Below, piece by piece: positions 37,862-48,400 of a DNA stretch of 64,000 bases (position 1 is its first letter; every line of letters begins with the position of its first letter). The stretch spans positions 505,372 to 569,371 of the forward strand of contig NZ_QAIG01000013.1 in NCBI RefSeq assembly GCF_003060885.1, read 5' to 3'. Made by a program: the position numbers and the translations under genes. Source of the DNA: Pseudomonas sp. HMWF032 (GTDB lineage Bacteria; Pseudomonadota; Gammaproteobacteria; Pseudomonadales; Pseudomonadaceae). A model generated the notes under the pieces. It searched no databases. It was not told where the DNA came from and worked only from the letters and a program-made list of their open reading frames with translations.

Positions 37862-39223
37862 ATGTCACTCGATATCGTTATCCTCGCCGCCGGCCAAGGC
37901 ACCCGTATGCGTTCGGCTTTGCCGAAAGTCCTGCACCCTATTGCCGGTAAACCCATGCTCGGGCATGTGATAGACACCGCCCGCCTGCTGAAACCGCAAG
38001 GCATTCATGTGGTCATCGGCCATGGCGCGGAACGGGTGCGCGAGCGACTGGCGGCGGATGATCTGAATTTCGTGCTGCAGAGCGAGCAGCTGGGCACCGG
38101 CCATGCGGTAGCCCAGGCGCTGCCGGCATTGAGCGCTGAGCGTGTGCTGATTCTCTACGGCGATGTGCCGCTGATCGAAGTGGAAACCCTGCAGCGTCTG
38201 CTGCAACAGGTCAGCGAGCAGCAGCTTGGATTGTTGACGGTCAATCTGAACGACCCGACTGGCTACGGCCGCATCGTGCGCGATGAGCACGGCGTGGTAA
38301 AGGCCATCGTCGAGCACAAGGACGCCAGCACCGAGCAGCGCCTGATCCGTGAAGGTAACACCGGCATCCTCGCCGTACCGGGGGAAAAACTGGGCGACTG
38401 GCTCGGTCGTCTGTCCAACAGCAACGCCCAGGGTGAGTACTACCTCACCGACGTGATCGCCATGGCCGTAGCCGATGGCCTGGTGGTCGCCACCGAGCAA
38501 GCGGCCGACGAGATGGAAGTGCTGGGTGCCAACGACCGTATCCAGCTTTCGCAGTTGGAGGGTCATTACCAGCAACGCTTCGCCAACCGTCTGATGGCGC
38601 AAGGCGTTACCCTGATCGATCCGTTCCGCTTTGATGTGCGGGGTGAAGTCAGCGTCGGCCGCGACATCACCATCGATATCAACGTAATCCTCGAAGGCAA
38701 GGTGGTGATTGAGGACGACGTACAGATCGGTCCCAACTGCGTGATCAAGAACTCGATTCTGCGCAAAGGCGCCATCGTCAAAGCCAACAGCCACCTGGAA
38801 GGCGCAGAAGTGGGTGAGGGTGCCGATTGTGGGCCGTTCGCGCGTCTGCGTCCGGGTTCGGTGCTGGGCGCTAAAGCCCATGTGGGTAACTTCGTCGAAC
38901 TGAAGAACGCCAAGCTGGGTGAGGGCGCCAAGGCTGGCCACCTGAGCTACCTGGGCGACGCCGAAATCGGCGCGCGGACCAATATCGGTGCCGGCACCAT
39001 CACCTGCAATTACGATGGCGCCAACAAGTTCAAGACCGTACTCGGTGAGGACGTGTTTATCGGTTCCAACAGCGCTTTGGTTGCTCCGGTGACGTTGGGT
39101 GATCGCGCCACCACCGGCGCCGGCTCGGTGATTACCGGCGATGTGCCGGATAACACCCTGGCCGTCGGCCGCGCCAAGCAGCGCAATATCGAAGGCTGGA
39201 AGCGTCCGACCAAGAAGACCTGA
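37862..39223 (+). CDS. glmU: Bifunctional N-acetylglucosamine-1-phosphate uridyltransferase / glucosamine-1-phosphate acetyltransferase
   Basis: GlmU makes UDP-GlcNAc for peptidoglycan and LPS. In the 453 residues the N-terminal pyrophosphorylase domain (1-227) has LAAGQGTRMRSALPKVLHPIAGKPM with the catalytic Arg and Lys. The C-terminal left-handed beta helix (about 250-453) binds acetyl-CoA. It is the first of three amino-sugar genes (glmU, glmR, glmS) that supply one pathway. Confidence 0.98.
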   Translation: MSLDIVILAAGQGTRMRSALPKVLHPIAGKPMLGHVIDTARLLKPQGIHVVIGHGAERVRERLAADDLNFVLQSEQLGTGHAVAQALPALSAERVLILYGDVPLIEVETLQRLLQQVSEQQLGLLTVNLNDPTGYGRIVRDEHGVVKAIVEHKDASTEQRLIREGNTGILAVPGEKLGDWLGRLSNSNAQGEYYLTDVIAMAVADGLVVATEQAADEMEVLGANDRIQLSQLEGHYQQRFANRLMAQGVTLIDPFRFDVRGEVSVGRDITIDINVILEGKVVIEDDVQIGPNCVIKNSILRKGAIVKANSHLEGAEVGEGADCGPFARLRPGSVLGAKAHVGNFVELKNAKLGEGAKAGHLSYLGDAEIGARTNIGAGTITCNYDGANKFKTVLGEDVFIGSNSALVAPVTLGDRATTGAGSVITGDVPDNTLAVGRAKQRNIEGWKRPTKKT

Positions 39224-39237
39224 TGGAGTTGGCAAGG

Positions 39238-39747
39238 ATGCCGTTACGTAAACGCTGGATAATACCGACGCTGTTTCTGATCTGGGCCTTGCTGCCTGAG
39301 TGGCCGCAGATTCCGGTGCAAGGCGCCAGTCCCCGGGACTGGAATCCGCGCACTTTCTGGTTTGAACCCTGGGGCCGCTCCGGCGTGCACAAGGGCATCG
39401 ACATCTTCGCCAAACGCGGCACGCCGGTGCGCGCCAGCAGTTATGGGGTGGTGCTGTTTCGCGGTGAGATCGCGCAGGGTGGCAAGGTGGTGGTCGCCCT
39501 CGGGCCGAAATGGCGCATTCATTATTACGCCCATCTGCAAACCATCGACGCCTACCCAGGCCAGCCGTTACTGGCGGGCAGTCAGCTGGGCACGGTTGGC
39601 GATACGGGGAACGCTCAGGGTAAACCGGCGCATTTGCATTACTCGATTGTCAGCCTGCTGCCGTTGCCTTGGCGGGCAGACGAGTCGACCCAAGGCTGGA
39701 AAAAGATGTTCTATCTGGACCCCAGCCAGCTCCTGCAGACACGCTGA
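39238..39747 (+). CDS. M23-family (LytM-type) metallopeptidase, exported
   Basis: This protein of about 169 residues has an N-terminal hydrophobic signal or anchor (RKRWIIPTLFLIWALL) and an M23 domain (about 45-150). It shows HKGIDIFAKRGTPVRA, which holds the first His-x3-Asp zinc ligands, and HLHYSIV with the HxH ligand near the end, so the catalytic zinc site looks complete. Such proteins cut peptide cross-links in peptidoglycan or, when degenerate, activate amidases. GGAG nine bases upstream favours ATG 39238; an ATG at 39223 overlapping the glmU stop is possible. It lies between glmU and glmR. Confidence 0.85.
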   Translation: MPLRKRWIIPTLFLIWALLPEWPQIPVQGASPRDWNPRTFWFEPWGRSGVHKGIDIFAKRGTPVRASSYGVVLFRGEIAQGGKVVVALGPKWRIHYYAHLQTIDAYPGQPLLAGSQLGTVGDTGNAQGKPAHLHYSIVSLLPLPWRADESTQGWKKMFYLDPSQLLQTR

Positions 39748-39775
39748 ATTGGCCTGGCTGTAGCTGCCAGATGTC

Positions 39776-39839
39776 GATTCGCGCTTGACGAAAAAGCTTC
39801 ATTAGGTTTTGATTCGCGCCAATATCTTTCGAATCGAAA
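39776..39839. promoter_or_regulatory. Candidate GlmR operator region
   Basis: The gap before glmR has a perfect 13-bp palindrome TTTCGAATCGAAA (39827-39839) only 6 bases before the glmR ATG. Two direct copies of GATTCGCGC lie upstream (39776-39784 and 39811-39819, 35 bases apart). A TTGACG hexamer at 39785-39790 may be a -35 element, but no good -10 follows. DeoR-family regulators bind such short repeats, so autoregulation by GlmR is inferred. Confidence 0.45.
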
Positions 39840-39845
39840 CTTAGT

Positions 39846-40613
39846 ATGTCGAAACGCAACACTCCGCAACGCCGTCACACTATTCTTGCCCTGCTCGCCG
39901 AGCAAGGCGAGGTGAGTGTTGACGAGTTGTCGAAAGCGTTCGCCACCTCGGAAGTGACCATTCGCAAAGACCTTGCTGCCCTGGAAAAAAGCGGCTTGCT
40001 GCTGCGTCGTTACGGCGGTGCTGTGCCCATGCCGCAGGAGCTGATCAGCGATATCCAGCCGATCTCCCAGTACAAGCAGGCCATTGCCCGTGCAGGGGTG
40101 GCGCGCATTCGCGAACATGCGCGGATCATCATCGACAGCGGCACCACCACTGCAGCGATGATCCCGCAACTCGGCCACAAGCCCGGCCTGGTGGTGATGA
40201 CCAACTCGCTCAACGTGGCCCGCGCCATCAGTGAACTGGAGCATGAACCGGTGCTGTTGATGACCGGAGGGACCTGGGACCCGCATTCTGAGTCGTTCCA
40301 GGGCCAGACCGCCGAGCAAGTGCTGCGTTCTTATGACTTCGACCAGCTGTTTATTGGCGCCGATGGCATCGACCTGAACCGTGGCACCACTACCTTCAAT
40401 GAATTGCTCGGCCTGAGCCGGGTGATGGCGGACGTGGCCCGTGAAGTGGTGGTGATGGTCGAAAGCGACAAGATCGGTCGCAAGATCCCTAATCTGGAGC
40501 TGCCCTGGAGCAGCATCCACACCCTGATAACCGACGAGCGCCTCAGCCCCGAGGCCCGTGAACAATTGAGTGCACGCGGGATCAAGCTGATCTGCGCTGC
40601 GCTAGACGCCTGA
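39846..40613 (+). CDS. glmR: DeoR-family transcriptional regulator of glmS
   Basis: This 255-residue regulator has an N-terminal winged HTH (RRHTILALLAEQGEVSVDELSKAFATSEVTIRKDLAALEKSGLLLRRYGGA, about residues 9-58). The C-terminal DeoR sensor domain has the sugar-phosphate pocket motifs DSGTTTAAM and GADGIDLNRGTTTFNE. Genes of this family directly upstream of glmS in Pseudomonas are named glmR. The effector is probably an amino-sugar phosphate, an inference from position. It is followed 15 bases later by glmS. Confidence 0.88.
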   Translation: MSKRNTPQRRHTILALLAEQGEVSVDELSKAFATSEVTIRKDLAALEKSGLLLRRYGGAVPMPQELISDIQPISQYKQAIARAGVARIREHARIIIDSGTTTAAMIPQLGHKPGLVVMTNSLNVARAISELEHEPVLLMTGGTWDPHSESFQGQTAEQVLRSYDFDQLFIGADGIDLNRGTTTFNELLGLSRVMADVAREVVVMVESDKIGRKIPNLELPWSSIHTLITDERLSPEAREQLSARGIKLICAALDA

Positions 40614-40628
40614 GTTAAGGAGAGACAT

Positions 40629-42493
<1,865 letters not shown>

Positions 42494-42506
<13 letters not shown>

Positions 42507-42724
42507 ATGTAAAGAGCAAGCAGGCTCAAGGCGTGCTCTTTGATACCCATATCATCGCCAACCCGGCCAATACCCGGGAATGGATCGTGCTGTTGAAGAA
42601 AGGCGCAGGCACCAGCTTCTTTCTGGTCGATGACCAGGAGCAGGTGGAGTCCTTCGCCGATCTCAATGGGTTGATCGAGGAACTGCGTTTACTGGGGATC
42701 AAAGCTGCGGAGATTCATCTCTAG
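42494..42724 (+). CDS. Uncharacterised 76-residue protein downstream of glmS
   Basis: I do not recognise this gene. It follows glmS by 14 bases with AGGAG 9 bases before the ATG, so it is probably translated from the glmS transcript. The 76-residue product is soluble and mixed-charge, with a short beta-rich middle (REWIVLLKKGAGTSFFLVDDQEQV) and a C-terminal helix (ADLNGLIEELRLLGIKAAEIHL). There is no signal peptide or Cys. Codon use looks like that of neighbouring genes. Its stop is only 7 bases from the convergent cobM stop. Confidence 0.65.
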
Positions 42725-42731
42725 CAGCCTG

Positions 42732-43487
42732 TTAATCATCTGCCGACCTGAACAGGTGCCGATGCTCGGCGTTGTACAGCGCCGAGTCGGCGAACTGTTC
42801 GGCATGCAGCACGCGGCCGACGAGGATCAGCGCCGTGCGGCGAAAGCCCTTGGCGCGCACCTGTTCCACGATGGTGGCGAGGGTGCCGCTGACCCAATCC
42901 TGATCCGGCCAGCTGGCGCGATGCACCACGGCAATCGGGCAATCCGCGCCGTAATGCGGCAGCAGCTCAGTGACGATCTTGCTCAGGTGCACCACGCCCA
43001 GGTGGATGGCCATGGTCGCGCCGTGGCGCGCCAGGTCGCCCAGTGCCTCGCCCTCGGGCATGTTCGACTTGCTCGCGTAGCGGGTGAGAATCAGCGTCTG
43101 CGACACCTCGGGCAGGGTCAGTTCGCTTTCCAGCAGGGCAGCACAGGCGGCCGTGGCCGTCACCCCTGGGATGATCTCGAAGGCGATGCCCAGCCGGCGC
43201 AGGTGGCGGATCTGCTCACCAATCGCGCCATACAGCGACGGGTCGCCGGAATGCACGCGGGCCACATCCTGGCCTTTGTCATCGGCCTGGCGGATCAGCT
43301 CGATGATTTCATCCAGATGCAGCTCGGCGGTGTTGATCACCTGTTCGGCGCTATGGCCCTGTAGTACCGCCTCGGGCACCAGCGAACCGGCATAGAGAAT
43401 CACCGGGCAGCTGCGCAGCAGGCGTTGGCCTTTGACGGTGATCAGCTCGGGGTCGCCGGGGCCGGCGCCGATAAAGTAGACGGTCAT
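42732..43487 (-). CDS. cobM: Precorrin-4 C11-methyltransferase
   Basis: CobM methylates C11 of precorrin-4 with SAM in the aerobic cobalamin pathway. The 251-residue tetrapyrrole methylase has the N-terminal IGAGPGDPELITVKGQRLL glycine motif. It also has the class signature VARVHSGDPSLYGAIGEQIRHLRRLGI and the PGVTATAACAALL region characteristic of C11 methylases. The start overlaps the cobE stop by 4 bases (ATGA on the minus strand), so cobE and cobM form a coupled pair divergent from cobW. Confidence 0.94.
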   Translation of the reverse strand: MTVYFIGAGPGDPELITVKGQRLLRSCPVILYAGSLVPEAVLQGHSAEQVINTAELHLDEIIELIRQADDKGQDVARVHSGDPSLYGAIGEQIRHLRRLGIAFEIIPGVTATAACAALLESELTLPEVSQTLILTRYASKSNMPEGEALGDLARHGATMAIHLGVVHLSKIVTELLPHYGADCPIAVVHRASWPDQDWVSGTLATIVEQVRAKGFRRTALILVGRVLHAEQFADSALYNAEHRHLFRSADD

Positions 43488-43927
43488 GACAGATCCTTGG
43501 GTGCACTCGACGCCAGCGCGCAGGTGGCGCTGGCGTTGCGGGTTCTTTCGCCGAGCAGACGCGCCGGTTGGCCGCTCAGGTGTTCAGCCAGGGCCAGGGC
43601 GCAGGGTTCGGCGACGGCCGGGCTGCCGGTGGCGGCCAGGGTCAGCGGCGAGCCTTGCACACCCTGCTGATAGGGCTGCAGTTCTTCGGCACTAAAGCAG
43701 CTCAACTGCAAACCGAGGCGCTGAGCCAGTGCCAGCAGGCCCGGCTCGCTCTGTTTGTGCGTGATGCTGGCCAGCCCCGCCAGGTTATCCACAGTCAGGC
43801 CATGCGCCTGCAGGCTGTGCAGCAGCAGGTTGAGTAAGTCCTCCACATTGCAGCCACTGCGGCAGCCCAACCCGGCGACCACCTGAACGGCGGCAGCGGG
43901 GCGAGTATGGGCAGGGCTGGACATCAT
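43484..43927 (-). CDS. cobE: CobE / CbiG C-terminal domain protein
   Basis: This protein of about 148 residues matches the CbiG C-terminal domain (CobE), which acts around precorrin-5A in cobalamin synthesis; its precise role in the aerobic route is poorly defined. It carries the signature VVAGLGCRSGCNVEDLLNLLL and the ASITHKQSEPGLLALAQRLGL block with the FSAEEL motif. ATG 43927 is used; ATG 43924 directly follows, and both have weak ribosome-binding sites. An upstream in-frame ATG at 44071 would run through the riboswitch antisense and is rejected. A perfect DnaA box (43795) lies in the gene. Confidence 0.85.
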   Translation of the reverse strand: MMSSPAHTRPAAAVQVVAGLGCRSGCNVEDLLNLLLHSLQAHGLTVDNLAGLASITHKQSEPGLLALAQRLGLQLSCFSAEELQPYQQGVQGSPLTLAATGSPAVAEPCALALAEHLSGQPARLLGERTRNASATCALASSAPKDLS

Positions 43928-43962
43928 CAAGGCGACTCGGTGTGTGCGGCGGCGTAGCTCAA

Positions 43963-44006
43963 CATGGCGGCCGGCACCGGTCAACCGCGATTGACCGGCC
44001 GCCATG
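43963..44006. repeat. 12-bp inverted repeat between cobE and cobW
   Basis: CATGGCGGCCGG (43963-43974) and CCGGCCGCCATG (43995-44006) are perfect inverted copies around a 20-base loop. The loop contains a second, overlapping palindrome (GGTCAA/TTGACC) that shares two bases with the outer arm, so the two stems compete. It lies in the divergent promoter region just before the plus-strand riboswitch. Confidence 0.6.
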
Positions 44007-44023
44007 GCCTGCGTAGCCTTGTC

Positions 44024-44200
44024 GCGTTCGAGGTTCTTCGTGGGCATGCCCATGAAGCTAAGAGGGAACAAGGTTGATGCCTTGGCTGCCCCCGCAACTG
44101 TAAACGGTCCAAAGCCCTTCGATACACCACTGCCGTATGGCGGGAAGGTGAAGGGTCGCGCAATGCGCAGACCGTGAGCCAGGAGACCTGCCTCGTCACG
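44024..44200 (+). ncRNA. Cobalamin riboswitch upstream of cobW
   Basis: The conserved AdoCbl riboswitch elements appear in order: the AAGAGGGAAC segment (44060), the GCTGCCCCCGCAACTGTAA core (44085-44103), CCACTG (44128), GGGAAGG (44142) and the B12 box GAGCCAGGAGACCTGCC (44176-44192). The RNA lies about 110 bases before the cobW ATG. It should repress cobW-cobN-chlI/D-cobF when cobalamin is plentiful. Confidence 0.95.
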
Positions 44201-44309
44201 TTTTCGACAACCGGGCGGGGTGATCCGGTGGTGTTGGCTGACGCCCCGTGGCTGTCATGTCTGTGCCACCTCCTGCTCGTCTTTCTTTCGACGTCACGCA
44301 GGACTCGCC

Positions 44310-45362
44310 ATGCAAACCCTCGCCAAACTCCCCGTCACCATCGTTACCGGCTTTCTCGGCGCCGGCAAAACCACCCTGCTGCGGCATATGCTCGGCCATG
44401 CCGACGGGCGGCGTATCGCGGTGATCGTCAACGAGTTTGGCGAGCTGGGCATCGACGGCGAAATCCTCAAGCAGTGCTCCATCGGTTGCAGCGAAGAAGA
44501 AGCCAACGGGCGCATCTTCGAACTGGCCAACGGCTGCCTGTGCTGCACCGTGCAGGAAGAGTTCTTCCCGGTGATGCGCGAGCTGGTGGCACGTCGCGGC
44601 GAGCTCGACCATATCCTGATTGAAACGTCGGGTTTGGCCCTGCCCAAGCCACTGGTACAGGCCTTTAACTGGCCGGAAATCCGCAACGCCTGCACGGTGG
44701 ATGCGGTGATCACCGTGGTCGACAGCCCGGCCGTGGCCGCAGGCACCTTCGCCGCCTTCCCCGATCAGGTCGATGCGCAGCGCCAGCTCGACCCCAATCT
44801 GGACCACGAATCGCCGCTGCACGAGCTATTCGCCGACCAGCTGGCCAGCGCCGACCTGGTGATCCTCAACAAGGCCGACCTGCTCGACGCCGCCGCCCTG
44901 GCGGCGGTGCGCGCGGAAGTGGCGGAAGAGCTGCCGCCCGCAGTGAAAATCATCGAAGCCCATGGCGGTGAGCTGCCGCTGGACGTGCTGCTGGGGCTGA
45001 ACTGCGAGACCGAGCTACATATCGAGGGCCGCAAGACCCACCATGACCTGGAAGGCCATGAAGACCACGATCACGACGAGTTCGCCTCGTTCCACGTGGA
45101 ACTGCCTGAAGCCGAGGAAACGCGTTTGCTGCAAGCGCTGAAGGAGGCGGTCAGCAAACACGGCATCCTGCGCATCAAGGGTTTTGCGGCGATTCCCGGC
45201 AAGCCGATGCGCCTGCTGCTGCAAGGCGTCGGCCAGCGTTTCGACAAACACTTCGACCGCGCCTGGCAGGTCAATGAGCCGCGCATCACCCGCCTGGTGG
45301 TGATTGGCCAGACCCTGGATCAGGCCGCCATCGAAGCTGAGCTGCAAGCAGCGCTGGCCTAA
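44310..45362 (+). CDS. cobW: Cobalt metallochaperone GTPase CobW
   Basis: CobW is a G3E-family GTPase thought to deliver Co2+ to the CobN chelatase. The 350-residue protein has P-loop GFLGAGKTT (residues 14-22), the CLCC metal-binding motif (Cys76, Cys78, Cys79), NKAD and a His/Asp-rich stretch EGHEDHDHDEF near residue 250. The C-terminal CobW domain covers about 255-345. AGGAC before ATG 44310 sets the start. It is the first gene after the B12 riboswitch. A 14-bp parS core sequence lies in the coding DNA at 45089. Confidence 0.94.
   Translation: MQTLAKLPVTIVTGFLGAGKTTLLRHMLGHADGRRIAVIVNEFGELGIDGEILKQCSIGCSEEEANGRIFELANGCLCCTVQEEFFPVMRELVARRGELDHILIETSGLALPKPLVQAFNWPEIRNACTVDAVITVVDSPAVAAGTFAAFPDQVDAQRQLDPNLDHESPLHELFADQLASADLVILNKADLLDAAALAAVRAEVAEELPPAVKIIEAHGGELPLDVLLGLNCETELHIEGRKTHHDLEGHEDHDHDEFASFHVELPEAEETRLLQALKEAVSKHGILRIKGFAAIPGKPMRLLLQGVGQRFDKHFDRAWQVNEPRITRLVVIGQTLDQAAIEAELQAALA
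45089..45102. promoter_or_regulatory. parS-like site inside cobW
   Basis: GTTCCACGTGGAAC is a perfect match to the 14-bp core of the parS sites at 17418 and 18048. It encodes FHVE, the same tetrapeptide as in recF. It lies about 24 kb from oriC. ParB binding is likely from sequence, but the outermost bases (C and T) do not match the 16-bp palindrome. Confidence 0.6.
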
Positions 45363-45365
45363 ATA

Positions 45366-45389
45366 GGTGGGAGGGGCTTTAGCCGCGAC
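45366..45389. repeat. REP-like element between cobW and cobN
   Basis: GTGGGAGGGGCTTTAGCCGCGA (about 45368-45389) contains the GGCTTTAGCC-type palindrome of a Pseudomonas REP family. The same family appears in inverted orientation at 55395-55446. Confidence 0.6.
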
Positions 45390-45421
45390 TAGGCCCGACC
45401 CCACCCACAAGAAGAGCGATC

Positions 45422-48400
45422 ATGCATCTATTGCGCACCCAACCCGGCAGCCAGCTGCCGGTCGACAGCATTGCCGACCTCGGCCAGACCCCGGCCGAGC
45501 TGGTGATTCTGTGCACCGGCGATTCGCAGTTGTCGCTGTTGGCGGAGGTGGCGCGGCAGTTGCCGGCGGATTACCCGAGCCTGCGCCTGGCCAGTCCGGC
45601 GCAGCTGAGCAATCACGCCTCGGTGGACTTCTACGTCGAGCAGGTGTTGCAGCACGCCAAGGTCATTCTGATTTCCGTGCACGGCGGCGTCAGTTACTGG
45701 CGCTACGGCATCGAGCGCTTGGTCGAACTGGCCGAGCGCGGCGCGCAGGTCATCATGGTGCCGGGTTGCGACAACCCTGATCCAGAACTGATGGCGTTGA
45801 GTAGCGTGCCGCTGGCGGAGGCCGAGCGGCTCTGGCAGTTCCTGCGCCAGGGCGGTGCGGCCAATGCCCAGCAGCTGTTCAACTGCATCGCCAGCCACTG
45901 GTTGCAGCGTGACTACCCCTGGGGCGAACCGCAGCCGCTGCCGCGCGTGGGCCTGTATCACCCGCAGCTGAGCACCCCGAGCCTGGTCGATTGGCAAGCC
46001 CATTGGCAGGTCGGTGCGCCGGTGGCGGCGCTGCTGTTCTACCGCACCCAGGTGCAGGCGGCGAATACCGGGTTTATCGATGTGTTCTGCCAGCGCTTGC
46101 AGGCCCAGGGCCTTAATCCGCTGCCGATTGCCGTGGCCAGCCTCAAGGAAGCCGCCTGCCTGGCTCAGGTCGAGGACTGGCTGGACGAAGCCGATGCCCG
46201 TCTGATTATCAACACCACCGCCTTCGCCCTGTCTAACCCGGAAGCGCCGAGCGCACGACCTTTCCGCCGTGATATTCCGGTGCTGCAAGCCATTTGCGCG
46301 CTGGATAACCATGAGCAGTGGCAGGCCAATACCCAGGGCCTGGGTTCCCGCGACCTGGCCATGCATATCGTGCTGCCCGAGCTGGACGGCCGGCTGATTA
46401 CCCAGCCGATCAGCTTCAAGGGCCTGGCCTGGCGTAGCGAGCGCAGCCAGAGCGATGTGGTCTGTTACCAGCCTCATTTGCCGGGGATGGATTTCGTCGC
46501 CGAACTGGCGCGCAACTGGGTCGTCCTGGCGCACAAACACAACGCCGACAAGCGCATCGCCCTGGTGCTGGCCAACTACCCGACCCGCGATGGGTGCATC
46601 GGCAATGGCGTCGGCCTGGATACCCCGGCGGCGGCGCTGAATATCCTCCGCGCCCTCGAACAGCAGGGCTATCCAGTGGAAGGCTTGCCCGACAGCGGCA
46701 CCGCATTGATCCACCAGCTGCTCGGCGGCGTGACCAATGATCTGGACAGCCTCGATGCGCGGCCCTGCGCCCAGAGCCTGGCGTTGGATGAGTACCTGGC
46801 GTTCTTCCACAGCCTGCCGCAAGCCAACCAGCAGGCGGTGCGCGAGCGTTGGGGCGAGCCGCAGCAGGACCCGATGTTCCGCAGCGGTCGGCTGATGATC
46901 GCCGGCCTGCGTTTTGGTTTGACCTTTGTCGGCATCCAGCCGGCGCGCGGTTATCAGCTGGACGCGGCGGCGGTGTATCACGATCCTGACCTGGTGCCGC
47001 CGCACGGCTACCTGGCGTTCTACTGCTGGCTGCGCCGCGCCTTTGCGTGTGACGCGGTGATCCACGTCGGCAAGCACGGCAATCTGGAATGGCTACCGGG
47101 CAAGAGCGTCGGCCTGTCCGAGCAGTGCTGGCCGAGCGCGATTCTCGGTCCATTGCCGAATATCTACCCCTTTATCGTCAACGATCCGGGCGAGGGCGCC
47201 CAGGCCAAGCGCCGTACTCAGGCGGTGATCATCGATCACCTGATGCCGCCGCTGACTCGCGCGGAAAGCTACGGCCCGCTGCGCGATCTGGAGCGCCTGG
47301 CCGACGAGTACTACGAAGCCAGCCAACTCGACCTGCGTCGCGCCGCCGAATTGCGCGGCGAGATTCTGCTCAAGGTGCGCGAGGCCAGCCTCGACCGCGA
47401 GCTGGGCCTGCAACTGAATGAAGATCCCAACAGCTGGCTGCCGCAGATCGACGCCTACCTGTGCGATTTAAAGGAATCGCAGATCCGCGATGGCCTGCAT
47501 GTATTCGGCGAGTCACCGGCCGGCACCCTGCGCCGCGACACCCTGCTGGCGCTGCTGCGCATTCCCCGTGGCGACGGCCAGGGCGGTAATGCCAGCCTGC
47601 TGCGGGCTCTGGCCCGCGATCTGGCGCTGGGCTTCGATCCGCTCGACTGCGACATGGCTGCACCTTGGCAGGGGCCGCGCCCGGCCGTGCTGGCAGAGCT
47701 GAGCAGTGATGCCTGGCGCAGTGCCGGCGATACCCGCGAACGCCTTGAGCTGCTGGCGCTGCGTCTGATCGATACAGCGGGTTTCGAATCCGTTGGTATG
47801 GAAAGTAGCCAGGTACTGCAGCGTTTGCATGAGCAGATCGCGCCACTGCTGGACGCCTGCGGCCCGGCCGAAATGTACGGCCTGCTCGCGGCGCTAAGTG
47901 GGCGTTTTGTCCCGGCCGGGCCAAGTGGCGCGCCGAGTCGTGGCCGTCTGGATGTACTGCCCACCGGGCGCAATTTCTACAGCGTCGATGTGCGCAACCT
48001 GCCCACGCCGACCGCCTGGCGTATCGGCGTGCAGGCGGCGGATCGGCTGCTGGAGCGGCATCTGCAGGACCACGGCGACCACCTGCGTCAGCTCGGCCTG
48101 TCGATGTGGGGCACGGCGACCATGCGCACCGGCGGCGACGATATGGCCCAGGCCCTGGCCCTACTCGGCGTGCGTCCGCTGTGGCAGGCCGGCAGCCAGC
48201 GCGTCGAGCGTTTCGAGGTGCTGCCGCTGGCGCAACTCGGCCGCCCACGGGTGGACGTGACCCTGCGCGTGTCCGGCTTCTTCCGCGATGCCTTTAGCAA
48301 CCTGATTCGTCTGTTCGATGACGCGGTGCAGGCGGTGGTGGATCTCGATGAGCCGGAAGACATGAACCCGCTGTCGGCGCGGGTCTGGCGCGAATCCCTG

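Noticed and set aside
43928..44071. N-terminal extension of cobE to ATG 44071
   Set aside because: The extension would be antisense to the conserved cobalamin riboswitch and has no similarity to CbiG-C proteins.
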